64,000 nt of DNA from AC-32 sp963755635 (GTDB lineage: Bacteria; Actinomycetota; Thermoleophilia; Gaiellales; Gaiellaceae): positions 89,195-153,194 of the forward strand of contig CAVWKS010000007.1 in the NCBI GenBank assembly GCA_963755635.1, read 5' to 3'. A model generated the notes under the pieces. It did not search any database. It was given only the letters and a program-made list of their open reading frames with translations, and was not told the DNA's origin. Shown one piece after another: positions 1-8,695 of the stretch (its first letter is position 1; each line of letters starts with the position of its first letter). The position numbers were made by a program, and so were the translations under genes.

Positions 1-507
1 GTGACACCACGGAAAGGCTTCGATCTGATCGCTGAGGCCGCTGCCCGACTAGGCGAGCGCTGCCCGCCCGTCGTTCTGGCAGGGCCGGATTGGTGGCATG
101 CGGACGAGGTTCGGCAGCAAATCGCTGCCGTCGATCGCGGTCACCGCGTGCGGTTTCTCGGCCCCGTCGACGACGAGACACTCGCAGCGCTGTACCAGGC
201 GGCCACGGTGGTCTGCCATGCAAGCCGCGCCGAAGGCTTCGGGATGACGTGCCTCGAAGCGATGGCCTTCGGGGCGCCGGTGGTTGCGACGGATCTGCCG
301 CCGATTCGCGAACTCGCCGCCGGCGCCGTCGAGCTCGTTCCGGCCGACGACTCGGAGGCATTCGCAGAGGGGCTGCGCCGGCTGCTCGACGACGAGGCGC
401 ACCGGCGGAGCTTAGGCGAGGCGGCCCGTGAGCGGGCGGCTGAGTACACCTGGGCGCGGATGGCGGGGCAGGTGGTCGAGGCGTACCGGGTCGCACTCGC
501 CGCGTGA
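1..507 (+). CDS. GT4 glycosyltransferase, C-terminal half (cut by window start)
   Basis: This is the donor-binding half of a GT-B fold, family 4 (RfaG-like) glycosyltransferase that would move a nucleotide-activated sugar onto a growing glycan at the cytoplasmic membrane. The visible 168 residues contain the family E-x7-E signature (E78 and E86 in AEGFGMTCLEA) followed by GAPVVATDLP, and an alpha-helical tail ending AYRVALAA. A full GT4 is about 350-400 residues, so the acceptor-binding N-terminal domain lies before the window; the GTG at position 1 is only the first in-frame codon. Its TGA overlaps the GTG of the next glycosyltransferase by four bases (GTGA at 504-507), so the two are translationally coupled. 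The specific sugar cannot be read from sequence. Confidence 0.85.
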   Translation: MTPRKGFDLIAEAAARLGERCPPVVLAGPDWWHADEVRQQIAAVDRGHRVRFLGPVDDETLAALYQAATVVCHASRAEGFGMTCLEAMAFGAPVVATDLPPIRELAAGAVELVPADDSEAFAEGLRRLLDDEAHRRSLGEAARERAAEYTWARMAGQVVEAYRVALAA

Positions 508-1622
508 GGGCGCTCGTCGTCCTCCCCGAGCCGCCGCTTCCCGAGGGCGGCGCATCGGGACGCTGCGCGCTCGCGCTCCTCGCTGGATTGCGTGGTCACG
601 GCGTCGATGTCCGCGCGCTGGCCGCCCGGGAGTCGTGGGCGGCCCAGGGGGATCCTCCGGTCGCCGCGGGCGTCGAAGTCGTGGAGGTTGCGCCCGAGGA
701 ACCTGGACTGCGACCTCGGCTGCTCAGCCTGGCGCGGCCGCTCGGCGGTTTGGCTCGGAGCGACCTGGCAGCTCGCGTCCGCGAGGCCGCACGCGACGCG
801 GACATCCTGCATCTCGAGGAAATCTCGACTGCGTCGCTCGCCGAAGGCCTGTCCCTACCGGTAGTGGCGCATCTCCACTACCTCGTGCTTCGCGACCGGC
901 CGCTCAGCGCCCCGTGGCGCCGAGAGTTTCGGCACGTCGTCGAGCTCGCGCGCGCAGAACGGCAGGCAATCCGTCGTGGGCGGTTCCTGCTCGCGAGCTC
1001 ACCCGCGGTTGCCGACGAGCTTCGCCGGCGCGCCGCTCGCGGAACGGACGTCGTGCTGGCGCCGCTCAGCCTCGAGCCCGATCGTTACCCGGCCGCGCTG
1101 CTCGACGGGCCGCCCGTCGCGGGTCTGATCGGCAGCGCGTCCTGGCCGCCGACTGCGAACGCCATCCGGGGACTTGCCGACGACGTATGGCCTCGCGTCC
1201 GGAAGCTTGTGCCGGACGCGAGGCTGCAGATCGCAGGGCGCGGGACGAGCTCGCTTGTCGACCAGGTGGCGGGAGTTGAGATGCTCGGCGACGTGTTGTC
1301 TGCCGGAGCGTTCCTACGCGGCCTGTCGCTCCTTCTCTACCCGCTCGAGCGCGGGAGTGGGATGAAGGTCAAGGTGCTGGAGGCGATCGCCTCCGGCGTG
1401 CCGGTCGTCACAACGCCGGCCGGCGCAGAGGGGATTGAGACGAACGACGGCGTCGTCGTGGAATCGGAGCCAGAGCGTCTTGCCCAGGCCGCGGCCGGCC
1501 TGCTGCGAAACGAGGACGAGCGGCGGGAGCGTGGAGCGGCGGCCCGCGCCTGCTTTGAGCAGGCCTACACGCCGATGCCGGCCACCGAGCCAGTCGCGGC
1601 GCTGTACTCGAGGATGGCCTAG
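504..1622 (+). CDS. GT4-type glycosyltransferase
   Basis: A 372-residue GT-B glycosyltransferase, complete in length for the family. The N-terminus (VVLPEPPLPEGGASGRC) is the usual first beta strand and glycine loop of the acceptor domain. The C-terminal half holds the signature GSGMKVKVLEAIASGVPVV followed by AGAEGI, typical of the GT4 subgroup found in exopolysaccharide clusters. It starts at GTG 504, inside the stop codon of the preceding glycosyltransferase, and its TAG meets the stop of the oppositely oriented phosphotransferase gene in a shared CTAG at 1619-1622. It probably adds one sugar of the repeat unit. Donor and acceptor are unknown. The reading frame is intact. Confidence 0.85.
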   Translation: MRALVVLPEPPLPEGGASGRCALALLAGLRGHGVDVRALAARESWAAQGDPPVAAGVEVVEVAPEEPGLRPRLLSLARPLGGLARSDLAARVREAARDADILHLEEISTASLAEGLSLPVVAHLHYLVLRDRPLSAPWRREFRHVVELARAERQAIRRGRFLLASSPAVADELRRRAARGTDVVLAPLSLEPDRYPAALLDGPPVAGLIGSASWPPTANAIRGLADDVWPRVRKLVPDARLQIAGRGTSSLVDQVAGVEMLGDVLSAGAFLRGLSLLLYPLERGSGMKVKVLEAIASGVPVVTTPAGAEGIETNDGVVVESEPERLAQAAAGLLRNEDERRERGAAARACFEQAYTPMPATEPVAALYSRMA

Positions 1623-3040
1623 CGCCAACGGTCCCAGCCCGGGCCAAGCAGCGGATCCTCGAGCCAGATCGGTGCGATTCGCTCCGCAGGCGGCAGCGGT
1701 GCGGACTGCCCGACTTGGCCGGCCGCTGCGCCCCGGGCGACGTGCGAGAGGCCATGAGCGAGCCAGCAGAGCGTCGCGAGCGGTCCGACCGACTCCGGGG
1801 GGAGCTGGAGCTCCTGGACGTACCGCCTGATCCACTCGAAGAGCGTGCTCGACGCCGGCAGATCGCCGCGGAGGAGCCGCACGGCGTGGGCGGTGCGCTC
1901 CTCGAAGCTGCCCATCCGGTCGAGCTGGCCGAGCGCGTCGACGGCGAAGTAGAGGAGGTCCCAGAGCGGCAAGCCCGCTGGACGGGCTGACTCCCAGTCG
2001 AGGACCGTGAAGCGCCCCGGACCGGCGAAGACGACGTTCCACGTGCCCAGGTCGTTGTGCTGCAGCACCGTGGGAACGGCGCGGACGGCTTCGAGCAGCC
2101 CGGCCGGCGCATTCCAGCGCGGCACGACCTCGCGTCCAAGTCGCTCGAGCTCGTCGTCGATCCCCTTGGCGGCGGCGGTCTCCGCGCCGACCGCCTGCGT
2201 CCAGCCTGTGACGTCTGCGAATGCGGTGTGAGCGGCGCCCGTGCGCCGCGGTAGCAACGTCGAAAGCCGCTCTCCGAGCGCCGCCGTCTCGAGCGAGGCG
2301 TGGTGGCCGTCGACCTCGAACCTGCCCAGCAGCTGCGGCGCATGCGCGGCGGCGCTGCCGCCGGTGTCGTGGGCGAGCGCAAGCCCGCGCTCGTCGCGCG
2401 CGAACGGCTCCTCGTAGCCCGGCACGCGGGCGAGCTTCAGGGCCCAGGCGGGCTCGGCGGAGACAGGGGCGAAAAGGTGGAAGACGGCCCGCGCAAGCGC
2501 ATCGCCCTGTCCGAGCGTCAGGAACCACCGCACCTCGGGATCGGCGCCGAACACGGCCGCGGCCGCGATCGCCAATGGCGGGCCGGGCTCCCGCAGGCCG
2601 AGCGTTTGCAGCGGACGGGGATCCGGAAGCGCGCCGAACCGCGCGAGCCCCGCCACAGCGGCGTTGCGGGCGCGCTTCGCTTGCGACCGGGCCGGCCGCC
2701 AGGTGCGCAGGGCGTAGCGGACGGGCGCGTCGCGGGCGAGCGGGAGCACGAGGTCGGGAGCCTCGATACTGGGCAGCGGCAGGAATCTCGAGGTGTGGTA
2801 GCCCGCCCGGCGCAGCGCGGTTCGTCCGCCTCGCCCTTCGAGCAGCACCGCCCGCGCCCCGAGCGCAGCCGCCTCCGGCGCCCGCCGCGTGGAAGCGACG
2901 GCGAGGTCGAGCTCGCCTCTATCCGCGACCTCGACGCCTGCCTCGGTGAGCGCCTCGCGCCAGGCTTCCGCGTCGAGCACCGCCGCTCGCCGCACGGGAT
3001 GCGGGAGCGCGAACCGGAGGTCGATCCGTCTCAGGCTCAC
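1619..3040 (-). CDS. Aminoglycoside-phosphotransferase-fold kinase (APH family)
   Basis: A 473-residue protein whose C-terminal 300 residues carry the APH/choline-kinase catalytic core: VLQHNDLGTWNVV (catalytic Asp and metal-binding Asn of the HxDxxxxN loop) followed by FTVLDWESA (the DFG-like metal-binding Asp). Members phosphorylate small hydroxyl compounds; in a polysaccharide cluster a sugar or polyol kinase role is more likely than drug resistance, but this is inference. The N-terminal 150 residues match nothing I recognise. I chose GTG 3040 because it overlaps the TGA of the upstream deacetylase as GTGA; an upstream in-frame start at 3178 would lie wholly inside that gene. It is the last gene of a three-gene minus-strand operon: GT4, deacetylase, kinase. 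Confidence 0.75.
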   Translation of the reverse strand: MSLRRIDLRFALPHPVRRAAVLDAEAWREALTEAGVEVADRGELDLAVASTRRAPEAAALGARAVLLEGRGGRTALRRAGYHTSRFLPLPSIEAPDLVLPLARDAPVRYALRTWRPARSQAKRARNAAVAGLARFGALPDPRPLQTLGLREPGPPLAIAAAAVFGADPEVRWFLTLGQGDALARAVFHLFAPVSAEPAWALKLARVPGYEEPFARDERGLALAHDTGGSAAAHAPQLLGRFEVDGHHASLETAALGERLSTLLPRRTGAAHTAFADVTGWTQAVGAETAAAKGIDDELERLGREVVPRWNAPAGLLEAVRAVPTVLQHNDLGTWNVVFAGPGRFTVLDWESARPAGLPLWDLLYFAVDALGQLDRMGSFEERTAHAVRLLRGDLPASSTLFEWIRRYVQELQLPPESVGPLATLCWLAHGLSHVARGAAAGQVGQSAPLPPAERIAPIWLEDPLLGPGWDRWR

Positions 3041-4236
3041 CTGCGCCGCCAGGGCGGTGGCTCGCCGGTGACGACCTTCCACAGCACGCTGAGCGGCCCG
3101 TCGGCCGCATGGACGCTGACGCGCCGCAGGCACCAGGGGTCGGTGCCCAGTCCGTTTCGGCCTTTCTCGGTCGTCCACGCCGCGCGGAAGCCCGCGGAGA
3201 CGGCCGCGGCCCGCACGGCGTGATCGTGACGGCCGTTCGGGTAGGCGAGCAGCGGGATCGCGTCAGGCAGCCGGTTCCCGAGGTCGGCGAGTGACCCGCG
3301 CAGCTCCGACTCGAGCTCGGCTCCCGCGAGCGAGTCGAGGGGGCGGTGTGTCCTCCCGTGCGCCCCCACCGCGACCCCGCGCCGCTCGAGGAGCTCGAGG
3401 CTCTCCCAGGAGAGGAGCGGCTCGCCGTCCAGCCATGCCGCAGAGCCGCCGACCTCCTGCGTGCAGACGAAGAGCTGCGGGGTGGAGGCTGCCTGAGCGG
3501 TCAGCGGACCCCCGGCGTCTTCGGTTCCGTCGTCGACGGTGATCACGAACGCCCGGCTCGGCATGCTGCCGTCGCCGTCGTGGAAGGACAGGAGCTCCTC
3601 GGGCGACAGCGGACGGAAGCCGAGTAGGTCCAGCACCCGGAGCTGTCGGGCGAACCGGCGTGGGTGCAGGTCTACCCGCTCCTGGCCCGGCTTCCGGTCG
3701 CCGGCCAGCCGGTGGTAGACGAGGGCGGCATAGGAGGCGTTCAGCTGGTCCCATTCCCGTGGCGTCGCCGCCTCTCGCGCGCCTGCCCAGAACGCTCGCT
3801 CGGCGCTGGCGCGCAGGCGCCTCAGGCTGCGGCGCGGGAGCGGGAGCCGTCGGGCGAAACGGTGGGCCGTCCCGGCCTGCGTGCGGGCGCCGAGCTGGAG
3901 CTCCGTGAGCAGCGTCGGGTCGGCGCGCCAGATCTCGACCGACGAGCGGCCGCGGGCCCGGCACAACTCCAGGAGCTCACGCGGGCTCGCGAGCTCGTCG
4001 GGCTCGCCCCACGCGAGCTCCACGCCGGCTCGGCGCAGGCGAACCGCAAGCGCCTCGGCTCTCGCAGCGCCTTCCGGAAGGCCGCGCGCGGCCTCGTCGA
4101 GGAGAGCGCCGGGAGGCGAGACACGCGCCACGAGGCGGTCGAACGGGCCTACGAGGACCGGGTGCCTGGCGGCGAGCCCGGCGGCGTCGCCGATCCCCCG
4201 GGGGCCGGCAACCGAGTGCAGCGTCGCCTCGCTCAC
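3037..4236 (-). CDS. Polysaccharide deacetylase (NodB/CE4-like) with N-terminal extension
   Basis: A 399-residue protein. Residues from about 175 to the end form a NodB-homology domain that removes N- or O-acetyl groups from polysaccharides. The first motif appears as FVITVDDGTED (family TFDDG, here TVDDG with both Asp kept), the metal-binding motif as VGAHGRTHRPLD (H-x3-H), and a later LLAYPNGRHD matches the catalytic-arginine region. No signal peptide is visible, so it may act in the cytoplasm on lipid-linked intermediates. Roughly the first 170 residues, Leu/Arg/Ala-rich, are unassigned. It starts at GTG 4236 inside the stop of the upstream GT4 (GTGA) and its stop overlaps the kinase start, so the three proteins are made in a coupled way. 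Confidence 0.8.
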   Translation of the reverse strand: MSEATLHSVAGPRGIGDAAGLAARHPVLVGPFDRLVARVSPPGALLDEAARGLPEGAARAEALAVRLRRAGVELAWGEPDELASPRELLELCRARGRSSVEIWRADPTLLTELQLGARTQAGTAHRFARRLPLPRRSLRRLRASAERAFWAGAREAATPREWDQLNASYAALVYHRLAGDRKPGQERVDLHPRRFARQLRVLDLLGFRPLSPEELLSFHDGDGSMPSRAFVITVDDGTEDAGGPLTAQAASTPQLFVCTQEVGGSAAWLDGEPLLSWESLELLERRGVAVGAHGRTHRPLDSLAGAELESELRGSLADLGNRLPDAIPLLAYPNGRHDHAVRAAAVSAGFRAAWTTEKGRNGLGTDPWCLRRVSVHAADGPLSVLWKVVTGEPPPWRRR

Positions 4237-5288
4237 GCCGAGAGGGCGGCGTCGTAGACGCGGGCCGTCTCCGCCACCATCGACGCGGTCGTGAAGCGTT
4301 CCAGGGCCCGCCTGTGGGCCGCAGCGCCGCGCTCGCGCCGCAGCGAGGCGGACAGTGCGAGCTCGCGAAGCGCCTCGGCCAGAGCGCCGGGGTCGTCCGC
4401 GGGTATGACCGCGCCGGCCCCGTCGAGCGCGAGCCTGACGTCGCCGACGTCGCTGGCGACGCAGGGAAGGCCGCTCATCATCGCCTCCAGCAGCGCGAAG
4501 GGTAGCCCTTCCCAGCGCGAGGGCAGACAGAACGCGGCCAGCTCACGGTGGAAGGCGGGGACGTCGTCGACGAAGCCGGGCAGCTCGACCGGCAGGCCGT
4601 CCGCGGCGGCGGCCAGGGCGGCGCGATCCGGCCCGTCGCCGGCGATCACAGCCTCGACCGCCATGCCCTCGCCCGCGAGCCGGCGCACGGCCTCGATCAG
4701 GACGTCGAAGCCCTTCTGCGCGGTCAGGCGGCCGACGCCGCCCACGCGCAGCGGGCCGTCACGGGGCGCCACGGCGGGACGCTCGTCGACGCCGTTCGCG
4801 ACCACCTGGACGAGGTGCTCGGGGAGGCCGAGCTCGCCGCAGAGTTGCCGGCGTGTCTCCTCCGAGACGGCGATCAGGCGCGCGAGCCGGCGGTAGGCGA
4901 GGCTCATGATTCTGGTCTGGGGAGAGCTCTCGAGTTGAGCGACGATGTGCAGCGTCGCGACCGCCCGGAGACGCAGCAGGGCGGAAAGGCCGATCATGTG
5001 CCGGTTGTTCGCGGCCGTGGTCATGTTCACGTGCACCAGGTCGGGGCGCGTGGCACGGAGGGCGCGGCCTGCGCGGGCGAGACCAGTGACGTCCGTCTTG
5101 CCACGCGGCCGTTCGAAGAGCGCGAGCCGTTTCCCCGCCGCCTCCCGCAGCTGCGGAGGCACATCCGGGGTTGCGAGCAGCGTGCGCTCGAATCGCGCGG
5201 GCAGATGGCGGAGAAGCTGTGCCGCGTAGGCCTCGGCACCGCCGTAGACGTCGCTGTCGACGACGATCGTCAGCCGAACCTCCTGCAC
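4233..5288 (-). CDS. GT4 glycosyltransferase
   Basis: A 351-residue GT-B glycosyltransferase. The N-terminal half has the DVYGGAEAYAAQLL glycine-rich acceptor-domain loop and a DLVHVNMTTAANNRH segment where family members place the substrate-binding loop. The C-terminal half has VGGVGRLTAQKGFDVLIEA and the E-x7-E signature in WEGLPFALLEAMMSGLP. It is the first gene of the minus-strand operon continuing with the deacetylase and the kinase, and is divergent from the methyltransferase at 5360. GTG 5288 gives the usual short run before the first beta strand (RLTIVVDSD). Likely adds a sugar to the surface glycan; specificity unknown. Confidence 0.85.
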   Translation of the reverse strand: MQEVRLTIVVDSDVYGGAEAYAAQLLRHLPARFERTLLATPDVPPQLREAAGKRLALFERPRGKTDVTGLARAGRALRATRPDLVHVNMTTAANNRHMIGLSALLRLRAVATLHIVAQLESSPQTRIMSLAYRRLARLIAVSEETRRQLCGELGLPEHLVQVVANGVDERPAVAPRDGPLRVGGVGRLTAQKGFDVLIEAVRRLAGEGMAVEAVIAGDGPDRAALAAAADGLPVELPGFVDDVPAFHRELAAFCLPSRWEGLPFALLEAMMSGLPCVASDVGDVRLALDGAGAVIPADDPGALAEALRELALSASLRRERGAAAHRRALERFTTASMVAETARVYDAALSA

Positions 5289-5359
5289 GTGGCGGACGTT
5301 AGCGACCTCCTCGGCCGCAGGGACTCCGGAAAGCTCCGAGCTACCATCAGTGCAGCGCG
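5289..5359. promoter_or_regulatory. Divergent intergenic region between two glycan operons
   Basis: The 71 bases between the start of the minus-strand GT4 operon and the plus-strand methyltransferase must hold both promoters unless transcription begins inside the genes. On the plus strand CTACCATC shortly before the ATG could be a -10 element, but no convincing -35 box is visible. On the minus strand an AGGAGG lies about 17 bases before the GTG, further than usual. I can support the layout but not exact promoter positions. Confidence 0.3.
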
Positions 5360-6115
5360 ATGTCGAGGACCACGGAGCTCTCAGCGGCGGTCCGAGCGCG
5401 GTTGGAGCGTTATGCCCGCGATCTGCCCCCGGCCCGTAGGCTCCGTTTCCAGCTCGTGCTCCGGTCGCTGGAACGTCTCGGGCGGAACGGCCCGCTGCGG
5501 GTGCTGGACGCTGGGGCCGGCGAAGGCATTCTTTCGCTCGCGATCGCGCGTCGGCATCCGACCTGGACGATCGTGGCGGCCGACATACGCGCGGATGCCC
5601 TCCAGCAAGGTCGCGCCGAAGCCGATCGAGAGGGGGTGCGAAACGTTAGCTTCGAGCTGCTCGACCTCACGCGTCCTCTTCCCGACCCTGGGTACGACGT
5701 CGTGCTCGCAATCGAGTGTCTCGAGGAGATCGAGGACGACGAGACCGCGGTCGCGTCGCTCGCGGCGGCCCTGCGCCCGGACGGGCTCTTCCTCGTTCAC
5801 GTCCCGGAGCGCGACTGGGAGCCGGTGCTCCACGGCAGCGAGCGGCGCTGGAGGGACGAGGTCCGGCACGGCTACTCCTGCGAGGAGCTGACCGAGCTTC
5901 TCGACCGGCACGGGCTCGACGTCTCGACGATCGTGGCGACCACGCGCGGAACCGTGAGGCTGGCGCAGGAGATCCGCGACCGGATCAAGACCGCACGCCT
6001 CGCCACGCGCCTCCTCGCCTACCCTCCCCTCACCGCGGCGCTCTGGCTGGAGCGGCTCGGCGTCACGTGGGGTCCGGCGCGAGAGCTCTACGCCGAAGCG
6101 AGGATGCGCGGATGA
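5360..6115 (+). CDS. Class I SAM-dependent methyltransferase
   Basis: A 251-residue Rossmann-fold methyltransferase. Motif I is clear at residues 48-55 (VLDAGAGEG), followed by IVAADIRADALQQGR (acidic residue that binds the ribose of SAM) and YDVVLAIECLEEIEDDE (motif post-II). The C-terminal 70 residues are Arg-rich with a hydrophobic stretch, which may hold it near the membrane. It opens a plus-strand run of methyltransferase, GT2, flippase, GT2, suggesting that it methylates a sugar or lipid-linked intermediate of the repeat unit; this is inference from context. After its TGA an ATG at 6112 opens only a 12-codon reading frame before the GT2 start. Confidence 0.8.
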   Translation: MSRTTELSAAVRARLERYARDLPPARRLRFQLVLRSLERLGRNGPLRVLDAGAGEGILSLAIARRHPTWTIVAADIRADALQQGRAEADREGVRNVSFELLDLTRPLPDPGYDVVLAIECLEEIEDDETAVASLAAALRPDGLFLVHVPERDWEPVLHGSERRWRDEVRHGYSCEELTELLDRHGLDVSTIVATTRGTVRLAQEIRDRIKTARLATRLLAYPPLTAALWLERLGVTWGPARELYAEARMRG

Positions 6116-6146
6116 GACGGTTCCTCGACCCGAGTCTGACGGGCCG

Positions 6147-7150
6147 GTGAAGGCCGGCGAGCCGCCGACCTTCTCGGTCCTGATCCGGACGCACCAGCTG
6201 GCCGAGACGGTGGGCGATGCGGTGGAGTCGGCGCTCGCACAGACTCTGCCGCCCTTCGAGGTGGTCGTCTGCGACGACGGCTCAACCGACGGGACCGAGG
6301 ACGTGCTGCGCCCTTACGGCGACAGGATCGTCTACCTGCGCGGCGAGAGCCTCGGGCCGGCGGGCGCCTTCAACCGGGCCCTCGACGCGGCCACCGGCGA
6401 CTTCGTCGTCGTGCTCGACGCGGACGACGTCTTCGAGCCGGAGCGAGTCGAGGCGCTGTCCGAGCTCGCCGCGGCGCGGCCCGACCTCGACATTGTCACG
6501 ACGGACGCTGCTTGGGGGTCGGACGGGGAGATCGTCGGGCGATTCAACCGCGAAGCCAACCCCTTCGAGGTCGAGGATCAGCGTGCGGTGATCGTCGAGC
6601 GGTGCTTCATCGTCGCTCCCGGCGCACGCCGGACGGCCGTGCTCGCGGTCGGCGGCCAGGACGCACGCCTCCACGCCGCGGCCGACTGGGACTGCTGGAT
6701 GCGGATGATCCTGGGCGGGTCGAAGGCGGGCTCCGTCGACGAGCCTCTGCTCCGCTACCGGTTGCGGGAGGAGAGCACGAGCGGCCACCGCTCGGCTCGT
6801 TCGTGGAGCGCCTGTACATGCTGGAGGACCTCCTCGGGGATACCGCCTTGCCGCCCGAGGATCGCGCGCGGCTCGGCGCTCCCTGGGCGGCATCGCGCCA
6901 CGCTCGCGCTCGCCGAGGCGTACGAAGCTGCAGGGCGGGCAGCCCCGACGCCCGCGCCTGGCCCTCGCAGCCGCCCGCGAGCGGGCGCACGGGAGCAGGA
7001 TGCGCGCGCGAGCGGCGCTGCTCCGGCCGCGCCGTCCCGCTCCGGCCGTGGCTCGTCATCCGGCTCGGCTTCCCTCCACGCCTCGTGCGCCGCGACGTCA
7101 CGGGCCAGGATGAGCTCCGGACCCGCAATCCCTCCGCACGCGGAGCATGA
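6147..7150 (+). CDS. GT2 glycosyltransferase, broken by several frameshifts
   Basis: The first 210 residues are a clean GT-A family 2 glycosyltransferase: FSVLIRTHQ, VVVCDDGSTDGTED (nucleotide-binding Asp pair), VVLDADDVFEP (DxD metal motif) and ADWDCWMRMILGG. After about 6785 the protein is readable only by switching frames: FVERLYMLEDLLGD in frame 2, GRHRATLALAEAYEA in frame 0, RLALAAARERAHGSRM in frame 1, then PWLVIRLGFPPRLVRRD in frame 2 ending at TGA 7150. Joined this way it aligns along its length with the related GT2 at 8692-9701, so at least four small indels are implied, from sequencing error or decay. GTG 6147 is used as start; an ATG at 6112 in another frame is an alternative if a further indel lies there. 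Confidence 0.7.
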
Positions 7151-8695
7151 GCCCCCGAGGACGCGCCGGCACCGTGGCGCCGCCGTGCTCCGCGGCGGCG
7201 TCTGGAACCTCGTAGGGCTCTTCGTGCCCCAGCTCGCGCTGCTGGCCGTCTCGATCGCGGCCGCGCGCTACCTGGGCAGGGATCAGTTCGGTCGCCAGAG
7301 CTTCATCGCGTTCGTCGAGGTGACCACGCTGACGCTGTGCGCGGCAGGCCTGCCGCTCGCGCTCGCCCGCTTCGCCGGCGACGCGGTCGGCCGCGGCAAG
7401 CAGGGAGTGGTCAGGGGCCTCGCCCGCTGGGTGGGCCGGATGACGGTCATCCTCGGCCTGGCCGGGGCCGGCGTGCTGGCCGGTATCGGGCTCGCCGGAG
7501 CGACGCCGCGCGCGGCCTGGTTGCTCGCCGCCTCGGTCGTCCTACTCGGCACCGTGCAGCGGATTCCCTCGGCGGTGCTGAACGGGCTCCAGCTCTGGCG
7601 TGGGCCGTCGCTCGTGGGCGTTGTGATGGCGGTGGCGATGGCGGTTGCGGGAATCCTCGTGCTGGCGGCAGGCGGCGGGATCGTGGGCATGTTCGCGGTC
7701 GAAGCCGTCGCCGCCGTCGTCAGCCTCGCATGGCTCTGGCTGGTGTCGCGCCGCGCCCAGGTGCCCCTCGGCCCGCCGGTGCCGGTCGAGCCCCCACTCA
7801 AGCAGGAGTTCCTCCGCTACGCGTTCGTGGCCTCACTCGGCGTCGTGCTGACGCTGATCGTCTGGCGGCGGTCGGAGTTCCTCTTCCTGAATCATTACTC
7901 GAGCGACTCGGAGATCGCGCTCTACTCGGTCGCGTTCTCGGCAGTGGCCGCGCTGCTCCTCATTCCGCAGGCGCTCGTCGGCGTCGTGCTCCCGGCGGTC
8001 GCGAACCTGCTCGGGGCCGGTGCCACGGACCACATACGCTGGGGCTTCGAGAGGGCGATCCGGCTGCTTCTCCTCCTGACTCTGCCGATGACGGCGGTCT
8101 CGATCGCGCTCGGTCCCCAGACGCTGCGGCTTGTCTACGGGGAGAACTTCGGCGGTGCCGGCACAGTCGTGATCGTGCTCCTCGCTCCGATTCCGCTCGT
8201 CACCCTGATCAACCTGAGCAAGGTCGTGCTCGCCGGCATGGGCCGGCAGTGGTTCCAGCTCAGCACGGGCGCCATCGGAGCCGCGGTGAACGTCGGGCTG
8301 GACTTCCTGCTCATCCCCGGGCACGCGGCGCTCGGAGCAGCGTTCGCGAACTGCGGCGGGCAGCTCGTTTCCGGTCTGCCCGTCCTCGTCTACGCCTGGC
8401 GGCGGATCGGTGTCCGGCAATGGGCACCTCCGGCCCTGGCGCGAACGGTGCTTGTCTCGGTCGGGGCAGGTCTGTCCGGCTGGCTGGTGCAGCGCTGGCT
8501 CGGCGGGGCCCTCGGCGTCCTGATCGGGCTCGGCGCCGCAACCGCGACGTTCCTCGTGCTGGCCGCCTGGCTTCGGATCCTGACCGCCGAGGACGCTGTG
8601 TGGCTGGAGAAGGCTCTCGGCCGCCCCACGGCGGCCGCGTCGCGCGCGCAATCCGGATGTGCGCCCATCCGCGCTCGCCGGCGGAGGCGGGATGA
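7147..8695 (+). CDS. Wzx-like polysaccharide flippase (MATE/MVF superfamily), frameshifted ends
   Basis: A multi-spanning membrane protein of about 510 residues that would flip undecaprenyl-linked oligosaccharide across the membrane. Hydrophobic segments run from GGVWNLVGLFVPQLALLAVS to the C-terminal VLIGLGAATATFLVLAAWL, about 12-14 helices, with the family feature RYLGRDQFGRQSF after the first helix. The main frame is open from about 7110 to past 8600. I place the start at ATG 7147 because it overlaps the TGA of the preceding GT2 (ATGA); this needs a one-base correction near 7176. Likewise a correction near 8625 gives a stop at 8693-8695 that overlaps the ATG 8692 of the next GT2. A GTG at 7185 would be the start without any correction. 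Confidence 0.75.

Noticed and set aside
1619..3178. Start of the kinase gene at 3178
   Set aside because: The extra 46 residues lie inside the deacetylase gene and look random; GTG 3040 gives a GTGA overlap typical of this operon.
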